61,534 nucleotides of DNA from Waddlia chondrophila WSU 86-1044 (GTDB lineage Bacteria; Chlamydiota; Chlamydiia; Chlamydiales; CAMCWV01), in assembly GCA_945882915.1 (NCBI GenBank), contig CAMCWV010000012.1:1-61534 (forward strand). Reading direction: 5' to 3'. Within the stretch, counting starts at the first letter, position 1. Every line of letters begins with the position of its first letter. Made by a program: the position numbers and the translations under genes. This document shows, piece by piece, positions 9,041 through 18,785 of this stretch. Below the pieces are notes generated by a model. It saw only the letters and a program-made list of their open reading frames with translations. It did not search any database and was not told where the DNA came from.

Positions 9041-9916
9041 TTACTTAATGCGGGCGAAGCTCTCTGGAAGAGGAGAAGTGAAAACCATGGGCTTGCCGGT
9101 GACCGGGTGGGTGAAGCTCAACTTGCAAGCATGCAAACAGAGACGCTTGATGAGATTTCCTCTAGCGCCATACTTAACATCGCCAACAATAGGGTGACCC
9201 GCTTCTTTGCAATGAACTCGAATTTGGTTTTTTCGTCCGGTTTCTAGCTCAATGCTAAGATGAGTGTGCCTGTCAAAAGTTTTTAATGCAGTATAATGTG
9301 TTATAGCCAGCTGCCCAGCTTCTGGGTCTTCTACACTTGCCACCACATAGTTAGCGTCCTCTAGAAGATGACTCTTCCAAATGCCTTTAGGCTCTTTTAC
9401 ACGCCCTTCGACAATAGCGTAGTACTCGCGATGGCAGCTATGGTCTTTTAGCATCTCTTTAAGCCCCTGACACGCTTCTTCTGTCAAAGCAAAGACCAGT
9501 AAGCCTGAAACTTCTCGGTCTAAACGGTGAACGACATAGACTCTTTTGGGACGGTAGGTTTCTTTTAAAATGGCATGAGCGGTGTTTATGGTATCAAACA
9601 CAGTAGCCACGCTTAATAGGCCTTGCGGCTTATCGACAACGACAATATGTGCATCTTCGTAAACAACAGGTAGGCGCCCCAAAGCCTTATTCACTCGCTG
9701 TCCGAGGTAGAAGGTTTCTCCGGGCTTTACAATATATTCTCCATTGCGAACAACGCGCCCAGCAACGATCACGCGGCCATGCTTGAGCCATATACGTAGT
9801 GAATTCTTGGAACATTCGGGGTGCTTTGCCAAAAGCGCCTCAAACAGAGTCGGACCTTGTTTAGCAAACTCTTGTTTAGACGCGTCTTCTTTGGGTGGGT
9901 TTTTCAAATCGTTCAT
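9041..9916 (-). CDS. RluA/RluD-family rRNA pseudouridine synthase
   Basis: A 291-aa enzyme that isomerises uridine to pseudouridine in rRNA. An S4-type RNA-binding domain occupies the N-terminus (SLRIWLKHGRVIVAGRVV, residues about 40-60), followed by the RluA catalytic domain with the hallmark HRLDREVSG containing the catalytic Asp. ETGRKNQIRVH and GDVKYG also match the family. Which rRNA position it modifies (RluC-, RluD- or RluA-type) cannot be decided. It ends 16 bp from the element at 8864-9025. Confidence 0.9.
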   Translation of the reverse strand: MNDLKNPPKEDASKQEFAKQGPTLFEALLAKHPECSKNSLRIWLKHGRVIVAGRVVRNGEYIVKPGETFYLGQRVNKALGRLPVVYEDAHIVVVDKPQGLLSVATVFDTINTAHAILKETYRPKRVYVVHRLDREVSGLLVFALTEEACQGLKEMLKDHSCHREYYAIVEGRVKEPKGIWKSHLLEDANYVVASVEDPEAGQLAITHYTALKTFDRHTHLSIELETGRKNQIRVHCKEAGHPIVGDVKYGARGNLIKRLCLHACKLSFTHPVTGKPMVFTSPLPESFARIK

Positions 9917-10057
9917 AAAACCGGCTTTATTGGTTCAAAAAACCTAGTAACATACACTATCTAAAGATTGATTAGTAGCAACAACCGATAAAATAACGTT
10001 TAAATGACAATAAGCAATCAAATCGATGAAGTAGCTGCGGAAAGAACCGACAAACCT

Positions 10058-10087
10058 TTGACGAATTTCAAGGAGATCCGTTATAGT
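10058..10087 (+). promoter_or_regulatory. Putative sigma-66 promoter of rpsT
   Basis: TTGACG at 10058-10063 and TATAGT at 10082-10087 have an 18-nt spacer and lie 49 bp upstream of the rpsT start. An AGAGGA Shine-Dalgarno precedes the ATG. Confidence 0.6.
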
Positions 10088-10135
10088 CTAGGCACTTAAT
10101 CTTTTTTGGACACATAAAATCATTTAGAGGAATCC

Positions 10136-10546
10136 ATGGCAACGACCAAAACTGGGGCAAAAAGAGCCGAGTTAGCAGAAATAACTCGGGTAATTAACAG
10201 AGCTTTTAAAGCCCGCGTAAAAACAGCTGTCAGTGCTTTGAAAAGCGCTGATGCAACAACACAAGCCGCCCTTCTTAAAGAAGTTCAGAGCCTATACGAC
10301 AAAGGGGCAAAAAAGGGGATCTTCAAACGCAACACAGTTAACCGCACTAAGTCACGCCTAACTGTTGCAGCTAATGCAGCCCCTATTGAAAAAGTCGCAA
10401 AGCCTATAAAAGCAGTAAAAGCTACAAAAGCTGCCTCGAAGCCTATTGTAAAAGCTGCAAAAGCCGCCGCGAAGCCTGTTGTAAAAGCTACAAAAGCTGC
10501 CGCGAACCCTGTTGTAAAAGCTACAAAAGCTGCCGCAAAAGCCTAG
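10136..10546 (+). CDS. rpsT: 30S ribosomal protein S20 with Lys/Ala/Pro-rich C-terminal repeats
   Basis: S20 binds 16S rRNA and helps assemble the small subunit. Residues 1-85 match S20 (FKARVKTAVSAL, YDKGAKKGIFKRNTVNRTKSRL). The protein is 136 aa, about 40-50 residues longer than usual. The extra C-terminal part is built from 33-nt repeats encoding 11-residue units (KPIVKAAKAAA, KPVVKATKAAA, NPVVKATKAAA), similar in style to histone H1-like chlamydial Hc proteins. A promoter lies upstream and a strong terminator downstream, so the gene is monocistronic. Confidence 0.93.
   Translation: MATTKTGAKRAELAEITRVINRAFKARVKTAVSALKSADATTQAALLKEVQSLYDKGAKKGIFKRNTVNRTKSRLTVAANAAPIEKVAKPIKAVKATKAASKPIVKAAKAAAKPVVKATKAAANPVVKATKAAAKA
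10408..10540 (+). repeat. 33-nt tandem repeats in the rpsT tail
   Basis: One degenerate 39-nt unit is followed by three 33-nt units, each starting with an (A/C)-CCT codon pair and ending GCTGCC or GCCGCC. They keep the reading frame, so copy-number change would lengthen or shorten S20 by 11 residues at a time. Confidence 0.85.
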
Positions 10547-10580
10547 TTTTAACAACTAGACCACACTTAAATAAAAAAAA

Positions 10581-10627
10581 GCCGTTGCCTGCGATCTAAC
10601 TACACCCGATCGCAGCAACGGCTTTTT
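10581..10627 (+). terminator. Rho-independent terminator of rpsT
   Basis: GCCGTTGC-CTGCGATC pairs with GATCGCAG-CAACGGC, a 15-bp stem with one bulge, followed by TTTTT. It lies 34 bp after the rpsT stop. Confidence 0.9.
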
Positions 10628-10773
10628 GTCCTCCCCAAAAGAACTTCACCAAAAAAAGAGAATTTAAGGAGCGAGCGGTAGCGTTGCTCTTTGGACCCAG
10701 CTTGAGCAGTTTGCAGAAATAAAATTCTGATTTATAGTGATCCTCCATGAATTCTGCAACAGGGAGAGTCAGA

Positions 10774-10851
10774 ATGGGTATGCATGCACAAGTAGAGCGG
10801 TTAGATCATTTAGGAGTCATTGCTGATGTAAAAAAAAAATCTATCGCCTAG
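10774..10851 (+). pseudogene. N-terminal fragment of an IS1634/DUF4277-type transposase
   Basis: Encodes about 25 residues including VERLDHLGVIADV, which resembles the start of IS1634-like transposases (VxRLDHLGIVAGV in family members I remember), and then stops at TAG. A promoter-proximal remnant only. The sequence after the stop (CTAGATCTTGAAC) is repeated at 90-102. Confidence 0.55.
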
Positions 10852-10900
10852 ATCTTGAACTTGCTCCAACTCCAGACGAATTTAATCGGAGACAAGCTTA

Positions 10901-10920
10901 ATATACTCCGCTTAGCTTAA
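10901..10920. repeat. Family A left-end fragment
   Basis: ATATACTCCGCTTAGCTT matches the left terminal arm, but the rest of the element is absent. Confidence 0.6.
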
Positions 10921-10988
10921 AAAAACCGCGGAAGAGGCAACTAAGCGGCAAGGCCGCGGCCAGCGGCGACACTCTTTCTGTGAGAAAA

Positions 10989-11267
10989 TAGGGGTAGGGA
11001 TGGATTTCTCCACCCCTCCCTCCGAACCGTACCGGCGTTATTAACGCATACGGCTCTCCAGTCGACAGTTCTTCATCGAGACCGGCGCTCTATTTCTAGT
11101 TCTCTGGATTTGTCCATAGTGAATAGTCCTAGATTCGCGAAGTATGCATTGGTCCATTTCACGTGATCTTGAAGTCCCCTGCCCATCCCGTGACGTTTCT
11201 CACGCTTCTTAAGGATAGTCCTCAGTCGCCGCCTTGAGGAGCGTCTTCTGAGAGAACACTTTGTCAA
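10989..11267 (-). mobile_element. Group II intron remnant: maturase C-terminus plus domains V and VI
   Basis: On the minus strand, 11267-11073 encodes a lysine/arginine-rich tail with HVKWTNAYFANLGLF, matching the C-terminus of group II intron reverse transcriptase/maturases (typically WPNAFFAxLGLFSL). Downstream, 11056-11024 reads GAGCCGTATGCG...GGTACGGTTC, a classic 33-nt domain V. After it comes a GGGAGGGGTGG/CCATCCCTACCCC stem resembling domain VI, ending near 10989. The RT part and domains I-III are missing, so it cannot move by itself. Confidence 0.75.
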
Positions 11268-11338
11268 TAAAAAAGCAAATCGCAGAGTCCATGCGGTTGA
11301 TGTTCTTGCTCTTGCGTATTCCTATTTGCTCTGGTTTA

Positions 11339-11403
11339 TGCGGCAAATGGGACTGTAAATCCCTCGACTTCGGTCTCCGTTGGTTCGAGTCCAACCGCCC
11401 CCA
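11339..11403 (+). pseudogene. 3' fragment of a tRNA-Tyr gene (anticodon GTA)
   Basis: The anticodon arm GGGA-CTGTAAA-TCCC (GTA), a long class II variable arm, the T-arm GTTGG-TTCGAGT-CCAAC and the 3' acceptor strand CGCCCCC-A are present. The matching 5' acceptor strand GGGGGCG and most of the D-arm are absent upstream. This is typical of a tRNA 3' end copied by an integrated element. Confidence 0.7.
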
Positions 11404-11695
11404 TCCCCCTCATTTATCGTTTTCGTATGAAGCTCTTCATGCGAAAACTTATTCAATACAACAGACTTCTTTCAAAACTAATTTTTTGAGTATACTCGCT
11501 TTCCAGAAGAAAGGAGAGCGCGATGAAATTCGAAATGGTAAAAGAGCGAGATGACGAAAAGTTTCGTCGTCTCGCGGGTGCGAAACCAGCAGTTCCCACC
11601 TGAATCCCCGTAAGAATTGTACCCAGGATCTCCCGGGCGCGCTATAACACACTACATTAAAACGAGTTACGTGAGTATAAAGAGGAGATCTCTAC

Positions 11696-11749
11696 ATGTC
11701 ATGCCGCGTCAACTATGTGAACAAAACTACTGGTGCTACCTATGTGTGA
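11696..11749 (+). pseudogene. N-terminal fragment of an IS transposase
   Basis: ATG with an AGAGGAG ribosome-binding site encodes MSCRVNYVNKTTGATYV and then a stop. The start resembles IS4/IS1634-type transposases that begin with RYVVNKKTGxTYVY (family knowledge from memory). Only 17 codons remain. Confidence 0.5.
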
Positions 11750-11761
11750 GGGTTGTACCGT

Positions 11762-13705
11762 TTAGGTGCCTTCGGCTTTTTTGAGGTGTTCAGTTGGGAT
11801 TTCTGAAAGGAACCGGCTAGGGCGCATCCGGCGAGGCGTCCCCCAAAGAAAGCGGTTGCGCACTGCAGAAAGATAAAGACGCTCCTTAGCACGGGTCATC
11901 CCCACATAACAAAGGCGACGCTCTTCTTCCAACCTCTCAAAACTCCCCCTAGAATTAGCATGAGGGAAAAGATCTTCTTCCAATCCAGCCAAGAAGGTGA
12001 CCTTAAACTCTAGCCCCTTGCCGTTATGGATCGTCATTAACCTGACTCTGTCATCTGAGGCGTGCACCTCATCAAGTGTCGACTTTAAAGAAAGTTCCTC
12101 AAGGAACGACTGCAGAGGAGTCTCCTCACTCTGAACGTCCCATTCTGCAGCTTTAGCGACCAACTGCTCAAGGTTCTCCTTCCGATCTTCATAAGTCTCT
12201 TTGTCATCAACTCTAAGATATTCCAAATAACCCGACTGCCGTATTGTGGCAAGCACAAGCGCCTGTAAAGACTCTTCATTATTCACTTCTCTAAGCTTGT
12301 GAATGAGATCAATATACTCTTCCAGCCCCTTTCGCTGCTTGGCAGAAAGCTTAATCGAGCCCCCTTCAGAGCTCCCTTGCTGCCCACCAGTTACAAGCTG
12401 CTCACAGTAGGCAAAAAGTGGCATTTCAACAGCCGCCGCCGCCTCTCTAATATTTTCTAGCGTCGTATCTCCGATCCCTCGTTTTGGCAGATTAATCGTC
12501 CTGACAAAAGAGACAAAATCAGCCCCTGAGTGCACTGTACGCAAGAAGGCGAGGACATCCTTGATCTCTCTTCTCTGATAGAAAGAAACGCCACCTACAA
12601 CCACATAAGGAACGCGCATCCGCAAAAGGGCATCTTCAAATACCCGTGACTGAAAGTTTGTTCGATAAAAAATCACACACTCATTGAAGGGGATCCCATC
12701 TATTTTTTGATGGTGCAAGATGCGGTTCACAACAAAGAAGGCCTCATCCCGCTCTCCCTCTCCAATAAAAAGAGAGATCTTCTCTCCAAGGCCAAGAGCG
12801 CTCCATAAGTTCTTTTCATAACGCCGCTCATTATTCCGAATAAGAGCATTTGCTGCGTTAAGGATGTTGCCACTACTCCGATAGTTCTGCTCTAAGCGGA
12901 CAACCGTAGCGCCTGGATAATCCCTTTCAAAATTGAGAATATTGGCGATATTCGCTCCACGCCACGAGTAAATCGACTGATCAGGGTCCCCGACAACAAA
13001 CAAATTGCGACTCTTAGCAACAAGCATCTGAGCAAGCAGATACTGCGCTCCATTGGTGTCTTGGTACTCATCAATAAGCACAAAAGACCAACGCTGCTGA
13101 TAAAACGCTAGCACATCAGGATGATCTCTGAGGAGGCAAACCGTCAAAAAAAGAAGGTCGTCAAAATCAAGAGCATTACACTCTTTGAGCTTTGCTTGAT
13201 AAAGGGAGTAGACAGCCGGGAACGCCTTCTCAACAGGAGACTCGCCCCCATGCCCATCTAAATCCTTCGGCGCTTTTAGATTGTTTTTTCCATTTGAAAT
13301 CATGCTTTTCAAGACCTTGAGATCAACAGCTTTGTCCTTTATTCCCAAAGTGTTTAGACAAGATCTTAAGAGGCTCCGGCTATCATCTTCATCATAGATC
13401 ATGAAGTCTCTTTGATACCCAAGATGGGTAATGGACTCTCTAAGGATCCGGACACCCAAGCTGTGGAAGGTGCAAATTGTCACATAATGGGCCGTTAACC
13501 GTCTAACGCGCTCTTGCATCTCGCCTGCCGCCTTATTGGTAAAGGTTAGAGCGAGGATACTTGTAGGAGAGACCCCCTCTTCGATCATTTTAGCGATGCG
13601 AGAGGTGACAATACGCGTTTTCCCTGATCCAGCGCCGGCTAAAACGAGAAGAGGTCCCTGACGGTGTAGAACTGCGAGTTCTTGATGGGGGTTTAGTTGA
13701 CTCAT
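11762..13705 (-). CDS. uvrD: UvrD/Rep-family DNA helicase
   Basis: A 647-aa superfamily 1A helicase for repair or replication restart. Walker A AGAGSGKT lies near residues 21-28, the DEYQDTN motif II near 212, QNYRS and the C-terminal VRLMTIHNGKGLEFKVTFL and YVGMTRAKERLYLS motifs are all present. The length is nearer to E. coli Rep than UvrD, so rep is an alternative name. Chlamydiaceae have one such gene near ung. It is preceded by a short family A end (13737-13755) and FmdB. Confidence 0.94.
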   Translation of the reverse strand: MSQLNPHQELAVLHRQGPLLVLAGAGSGKTRIVTSRIAKMIEEGVSPTSILALTFTNKAAGEMQERVRRLTAHYVTICTFHSLGVRILRESITHLGYQRDFMIYDEDDSRSLLRSCLNTLGIKDKAVDLKVLKSMISNGKNNLKAPKDLDGHGGESPVEKAFPAVYSLYQAKLKECNALDFDDLLFLTVCLLRDHPDVLAFYQQRWSFVLIDEYQDTNGAQYLLAQMLVAKSRNLFVVGDPDQSIYSWRGANIANILNFERDYPGATVVRLEQNYRSSGNILNAANALIRNNERRYEKNLWSALGLGEKISLFIGEGERDEAFFVVNRILHHQKIDGIPFNECVIFYRTNFQSRVFEDALLRMRVPYVVVGGVSFYQRREIKDVLAFLRTVHSGADFVSFVRTINLPKRGIGDTTLENIREAAAAVEMPLFAYCEQLVTGGQQGSSEGGSIKLSAKQRKGLEEYIDLIHKLREVNNEESLQALVLATIRQSGYLEYLRVDDKETYEDRKENLEQLVAKAAEWDVQSEETPLQSFLEELSLKSTLDEVHASDDRVRLMTIHNGKGLEFKVTFLAGLEEDLFPHANSRGSFERLEEERRLCYVGMTRAKERLYLSAVRNRFLWGTPRRMRPSRFLSEIPTEHLKKAEGT

Positions 13706-13736
13706 TTAGGATTAGCTTAGCTCTCTTTAGATTGAA

Positions 13737-13755
13737 ATATACTCCGCTTAGCTGA
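13737..13755. repeat. Family A left-end fragment
   Basis: ATATACTCCGCTTAGCTGA matches the terminal arm. It lies between the UvrD/Rep gene and the FmdB-type gene. Confidence 0.65.
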
Positions 13756-13802
13756 GCCTCTTCTTTACCGCACTCTTTGCATGTACTGCACGCGATTGCG
13801 GT

Positions 13803-14069
13803 CTATTTTTCGCAGACGTTTTTGCCACAACCACATGAAGAGGAACTGGCTACAGCTGCAGGCTCGGACTGCGACCCCTTCTTTGTCTGGTAATCAGTAA
13901 TATAAAAACCACTACCCTGAAAGCGGAATGTTGACAAACCACCACCAATACCGCGGCGCAAAGTCTTTTGCTGACACTCTGGACATGTCTTCAAAGGCCC
14001 GTCATTAATTTTCTGAAAAGCCTCCATAGCATGGTTACAAGCATCACATGTATAAGAATAAGTAGGCAT
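13803..14069 (-). CDS. FmdB-family zinc-ribbon protein
   Basis: An 88-aa protein with the FmdB/CxxC_CxxC zinc ribbon: MPTYSYTCDAC at the N-terminus and CPEC at residues 34-37 give two Cys pairs. The middle GSGFYITDY is also typical. The C-terminus is Ser/Cys-rich (SSSSCGCGKNVC). The family is called a putative regulator but its function is unknown. The start is ATG 14069, downstream of the groEL terminator. Confidence 0.88.
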   Translation of the reverse strand: MPTYSYTCDACNHAMEAFQKINDGPLKTCPECQQKTLRRGIGGGLSTFRFQGSGFYITDYQTKKGSQSEPAAVASSSSCGCGKNVCEK

Positions 14070-14085
14070 TTATTTAACTCCCCCT

Positions 14086-14114
14086 AAAAAAAACCCTCGT
14101 ACTAATGACGAGGG
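14086..14114 (-). terminator. Rho-independent terminator downstream of groEL
   Basis: On the minus strand, CCCTCGT-CATTAGT-ACGAGGG is followed by eight Ts (14093-14086). It separates groESL from the FmdB-type gene. A family A element sits between it and groEL. Confidence 0.88.
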
Positions 14115-14129
14115 GCGAATATCCACTAC

Positions 14130-14227
14130 ATATACTCCTCTTAGCTGAAAACGGGAATTTGGGCTAGCGCGAAAGCTCCCGGCTTTGGCGCCGTCTAAAT
14201 TCCCATTTTTAACTATGAGGAGTATAT
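14130..14227. repeat. Family A palindromic element, short form
   Basis: The left end ATATACTCCTCTTAGCTG and right end ACTATGAGGAGTATAT enclose GCTAGCGCGAAAGCTCCCGG and GGCGCCGTC. It lies just after groEL. Confidence 0.88.
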
Positions 14228-14271
14228 GAATGGCGAAAACAAATGGTTGAGGTCCAAAAGCACATCACAAA

Positions 14272-15954
<1,683 letters not shown>

Positions 15955-15973
15955 TTAACTCCATCCTGACGCA

Positions 15974-16273
15974 TTACTTACTAGTTGTAGTCAAAACACC
16001 ATAAATCTCTTCTTCAGACAGAATAAGGAGATCTTCATCATCACACTTAACTTCGGTCCCTGTATAAGGGCCAAAAAGAACACGATCGCCTACACTTAGT
16101 GACATCGTCTGAAGAGCCCCTTCATCATCCCTCTTTCCAGGTCCTACTGCGATAACTTCCCCCTCTCTAGGCTTCTCTTGCGCGCTATCGGGAAGAAGAA
16201 TTCCACCGCTTGTTGTTTTAGCCTGTGAACGTCTTACCAGCACACGGCTACCTAATGGTTCAATTTTTGTCAT
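15974..16273 (-). CDS. groS: Co-chaperonin GroES (10 kDa)
   Basis: A 99-aa lid of the GroEL chamber. It begins MTKIEPLGSRVLVRR and has the mobile loop (AKTTSGGILLPDSAQEKPREG) that docks on GroEL, split here by the usual SGGI-L motif. The GEVIAVGPG and VLFGPYTGTEV segments are typical. GGAGAAGG lies 5 nt upstream of ATG. No CIRCE inverted repeat for HrcA is visible upstream. Confidence 0.96.
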   Translation of the reverse strand: MTKIEPLGSRVLVRRSQAKTTSGGILLPDSAQEKPREGEVIAVGPGKRDDEGALQTMSLSVGDRVLFGPYTGTEVKCDDEDLLILSEEEIYGVLTTTSK

Positions 16274-16328
16274 AATACCTTCTCCACAAATAGGTTAGTA
16301 GGTTAGTTGATTCGCTTGAACCAGAGAT

Positions 16329-16356
16329 CTTATGGGAATGAACCGATTTCCGTCAA
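16329..16356 (-). promoter_or_regulatory. Putative groESL promoter
   Basis: On the minus strand, TTGACG (16356-16351) and CATAAG (16334-16329) are spaced by 16 nt, 56 bp upstream of groES. The -35 fits well, the -10 is weaker. Confidence 0.45.
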
Positions 16357-16395
16357 GGGAAAGGCCCCTTTTTTTAGCACACAAAAACGGCAACT

Positions 16396-16450
16396 GCCAA
16401 ATTCCAGTTTTCAGCTAAGAGGAGTATATACTCCGCTTAGCTGAAAATGG
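16396..16450. repeat. Two abutting family A ends
   Basis: The right arm (CCAAATTCCAGTTTTCAGCT...GGAGTATAT) ends at 16429 and a left arm (ATATACTCCGCTTAGCTG) starts at 16426. They share a TATAT junction and no element interior is left, as if two copies were fused end to end or one copy inverted. Confidence 0.8.
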
Positions 16451-16483
16451 AGAGGCTAAATCGACCCTTCCTTATCACGAAGG

Positions 16484-16527
16484 GCGCCTAAGGTCTGGTT
16501 ACCTTCTGGAGAGGGCAAATGCTTGTT
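16484..16527. repeat. Family B inverted-repeat element, right-half fragment
   Basis: GCCTAAGGTCTGG is followed by GTTACCTTCTGGAGAGGGCA and AATGCTTGTT, matching the right half of the complete element at 44058-44205. Confidence 0.75.
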
Positions 16528-16551
16528 TAGGCTGTCAGCACTGTCAAAACC

Positions 16552-18546
16552 TTATGCTAACGCTTCGACCTCTACCCATCTGCCACGAGACTTAATGAGG
16601 GCTACAAGCCTGTCTTCGGCACCATCAAAGGGGATGTTCCTCTCGACGCACTCTTTTCCGACATAAAGATCTACCATACCTGTCTTTGAGCCAACATAGC
16701 CAAAATCAGCGTCAGCCATCTCTCCAGGGCCGTTAACAATACATCCCATGATCGCAATCTTAACGCCTGGAAGGTGTGATGTCTTCGTATGGATCTTTTT
16801 TGTCACTTCCTGGAGGTTAAATAACGTCCGCCCACAGCCCGGACAAGAGATAAACTCTGTCTTTGAAGAGCGCATGCGCGCTGCCTGAAGCATGTTGAAG
16901 CTGAGTGTCTTTAAAGCAGCTATATCAAGGCGCGCCTGAACACACAACCCATCGCCAAGTCCATCACAAAGAAGAGCTCCCGCCTCGGCACCTGCATGTA
17001 TCGCCAAGTCCTCTTGCGCGCATGTATAAGCAAAGTGGAGGATCACCGGAATATCAAGTTGACGCTGCTGCACCCACTCAAAAAACCTACGAGAAGCATG
17101 CAAGCAGTTATCTGAAGGGGCAAGCAAAATGAGCGAAGGTTTCTTTTGCGCAATTACCTCCCACTGCTCAGGAGATTCACTCTCTATGATTAGAGCAAAA
17201 TGAGAACTGCTGCCGCCTTCTTTCACTACTGTCAGATGCTGAGTCGCGCAAACGCCAGAAACCTCTTTCGCCTCTTCTTTTGCAAGCTGCCCAAGAGTAA
17301 GGAGAGGAACAAAGTCAACACCAGGAAGAGGATGAGCACTTATAATTCCCACGCCACTATTTTGAAGCGCCTTGAGCTTACCAAGAGCAATATCACCTTC
17401 ACAAAGATCCTTCAAAATAACGGCATCTACTGTCGTAATCCGTTTTTTTGGATAGGTCTTAATAGTCCCCTGAAGAGACCATTCGCGCATATCACAGCCT
17501 AGCGCTTCAAAGAAGTCTGGACGCTCAATATCTGCCGGCTTGATTGCAATCAACACAGAGCCATCGCGGTGCAAAGGAGCCCCTGCAGGAATTGTAACAG
17601 GGCGTTTTTTGATCTCTGTACTTTTGCGGAATTTCTCGTTAAAAGCCTCTATACCTTTATTTTGGTACCCTTCTCCCATCTTTACTAGACGCTTGCAAGG
17701 GTCAATTTCTTGCCAAGGATCTTCTGTCAAAGAAACGCGAATGGTGTCTCCCAGACCATCTAGCAGGAGGGATCCGATCCCCATTGCCGACTTAATTCGC
17801 CCATCTTCACCCTCGCCAGCCTCCGTAACGCCCAAATGAAGAGGGTAGTCCCAGCCTAGTTTTATCATCTCAGCAACAAGCAAGCGATAGGCCTGAACCA
17901 TTACCTGAGGGTTACTCGCTTTCATAGAGAATATGAAGTCGTGATAGTCATTTTTGCGGCACACCCGGGCAAACTCGAGAGCTGCTTCAACCATTCCACT
18001 CGGTGTATCTCCATAGCGGTTCATGATCCTGTCAGAAAGAGAGCCGTGGTTAGTCCCAATCCGCATTGCTCGCTTAAGCTTTCTGCATTTCTCAACAAGA
18101 GGCGTGAATTTTTCCTCGATTTTCAAAATCTCTTTTGCATAGGAATGATCGTCATACTCAACCGTCTTGAAAATCGCCCGCTTATCAACGAAGTTGCCGG
18201 GATTAACTCTAACTTTATCAACGAAGTCGATAACGCGCATTGCAGCTGGCGGGTAAAAATGGATATCGGCAACAATAGGAATTAAGTAGCCCCGCTTTAT
18301 AAGGCCGTTTTTGATCCCTTCACAAGCGTCCGCCTCTTTAATTCCCTGCACCGTAATACGAGCAATTTCGCAGCCCGCGTCTGCCAGCCGGATGATCTGA
18401 TTAATTGTTGCTTGGACATCGCGCGTATCAGAGGTCGTCATAGACTGAATGCGAACAGGATTATTGCCACCGACACCCACATTCCCAACCATCACTTCAC
18501 GACTCTTCCATCTTTTTGTTTGATAGATAGATTCGCAATATTTCAT
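16552..18546 (-). CDS. ispG: 4-hydroxy-3-methylbut-2-enyl diphosphate synthase (GcpE), large chlamydial type
   Basis: An iron-sulfur enzyme of the MEP isoprenoid pathway that converts MEcPP to HMBPP. The 664-aa protein is far longer than the ~370-aa bacterial form and carries the insert seen in chlamydiae and plants. The N-terminal TIM barrel starts with PVRIQSMTTSDT. The C-terminal 4Fe-4S domain has CPGCGRTLF and GCIVNGPGE. I start at ATG 18546 (MKYCESIY), with GGGGG about 9 nt upstream, rather than the hydrophobic 27-residue extension that begins at 18627. The polyprenyl synthase at the end of the window uses products of the same pathway. Confidence 0.93.
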   Translation of the reverse strand: MKYCESIYQTKRWKSREVMVGNVGVGGNNPVRIQSMTTSDTRDVQATINQIIRLADAGCEIARITVQGIKEADACEGIKNGLIKRGYLIPIVADIHFYPPAAMRVIDFVDKVRVNPGNFVDKRAIFKTVEYDDHSYAKEILKIEEKFTPLVEKCRKLKRAMRIGTNHGSLSDRIMNRYGDTPSGMVEAALEFARVCRKNDYHDFIFSMKASNPQVMVQAYRLLVAEMIKLGWDYPLHLGVTEAGEGEDGRIKSAMGIGSLLLDGLGDTIRVSLTEDPWQEIDPCKRLVKMGEGYQNKGIEAFNEKFRKSTEIKKRPVTIPAGAPLHRDGSVLIAIKPADIERPDFFEALGCDMREWSLQGTIKTYPKKRITTVDAVILKDLCEGDIALGKLKALQNSGVGIISAHPLPGVDFVPLLTLGQLAKEEAKEVSGVCATQHLTVVKEGGSSSHFALIIESESPEQWEVIAQKKPSLILLAPSDNCLHASRRFFEWVQQRQLDIPVILHFAYTCAQEDLAIHAGAEAGALLCDGLGDGLCVQARLDIAALKTLSFNMLQAARMRSSKTEFISCPGCGRTLFNLQEVTKKIHTKTSHLPGVKIAIMGCIVNGPGEMADADFGYVGSKTGMVDLYVGKECVERNIPFDGAEDRLVALIKSRGRWVEVEALA

Positions 18547-18657
18547 GACCAACCCCCAATAGGATAAAATTAAGGATTTAGATAGTACCAGAATGGCAAC
18601 TATTCTTAAACCCCCAGCAACCATCAAAAAAAACTAAACAAAATAATTTACTTTAAC

Positions 18658-18680
18658 CCCCAGGGCGGGACGCCCTGGGG
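18658..18680. other. GC-rich perfect hairpin
   Basis: CCCCAGGGCG-GGA-CGCCCTGGGG forms a 10-bp stem between the nnr gene and ispG. There is no clean T-tract on either side, so it could be a weak terminator, an attenuator or a repeat relic. Confidence 0.6.
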
Positions 18681-18717
18681 CCTTCCTGAGTAAGCCTACA
18701 CTTGTGAGGGGCGCCGC

Positions 18718-18765
18718 ATATACTCCTCCTAGCTGAAAACGGGAATTTGGACGGCGCCAAAGCCC
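18718..18765. repeat. Family A left-half fragment
   Basis: ATATACTCCTCCTAGCTG then GAAAACGGGAATTTGGACGG and GCCAAAGCCC. The right arm is missing. It lies just downstream of the nnr gene. Confidence 0.75.
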
Positions 18766-18785
18766 TCTCACGTCCCCTAAAAAGA

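Larger units (their letters stand above)
10629..11761. other. Mobile-element graveyard between rpsT and the UvrD/Rep helicase
   Basis: No intact gene. In order: an IS N-terminal fragment (10774-10851), a family A end (10901-10920), a CGGAAGAGGCAACTAAGCGG block shared with 2853-2885, the 3' part of a group II intron (10989-11267, minus), a 3' tRNA-Tyr fragment (11339-11403), a palindrome AGATGACGAAA/TTTCGTCGTCT (11550-11573), a block near 11587 (CCAGCAGTTCCCAC) shared with 43335-43350 and the transposase debris at 54310-54375, and a second transposase N-terminus (11696-11749). Confidence 0.7.

Noticed and set aside
16274..16400. CIRCE (HrcA-binding) element before groES
   Set aside because: No TTAGCACTC-N9-GAGTGCTAA-like inverted repeat can be found on either strand.
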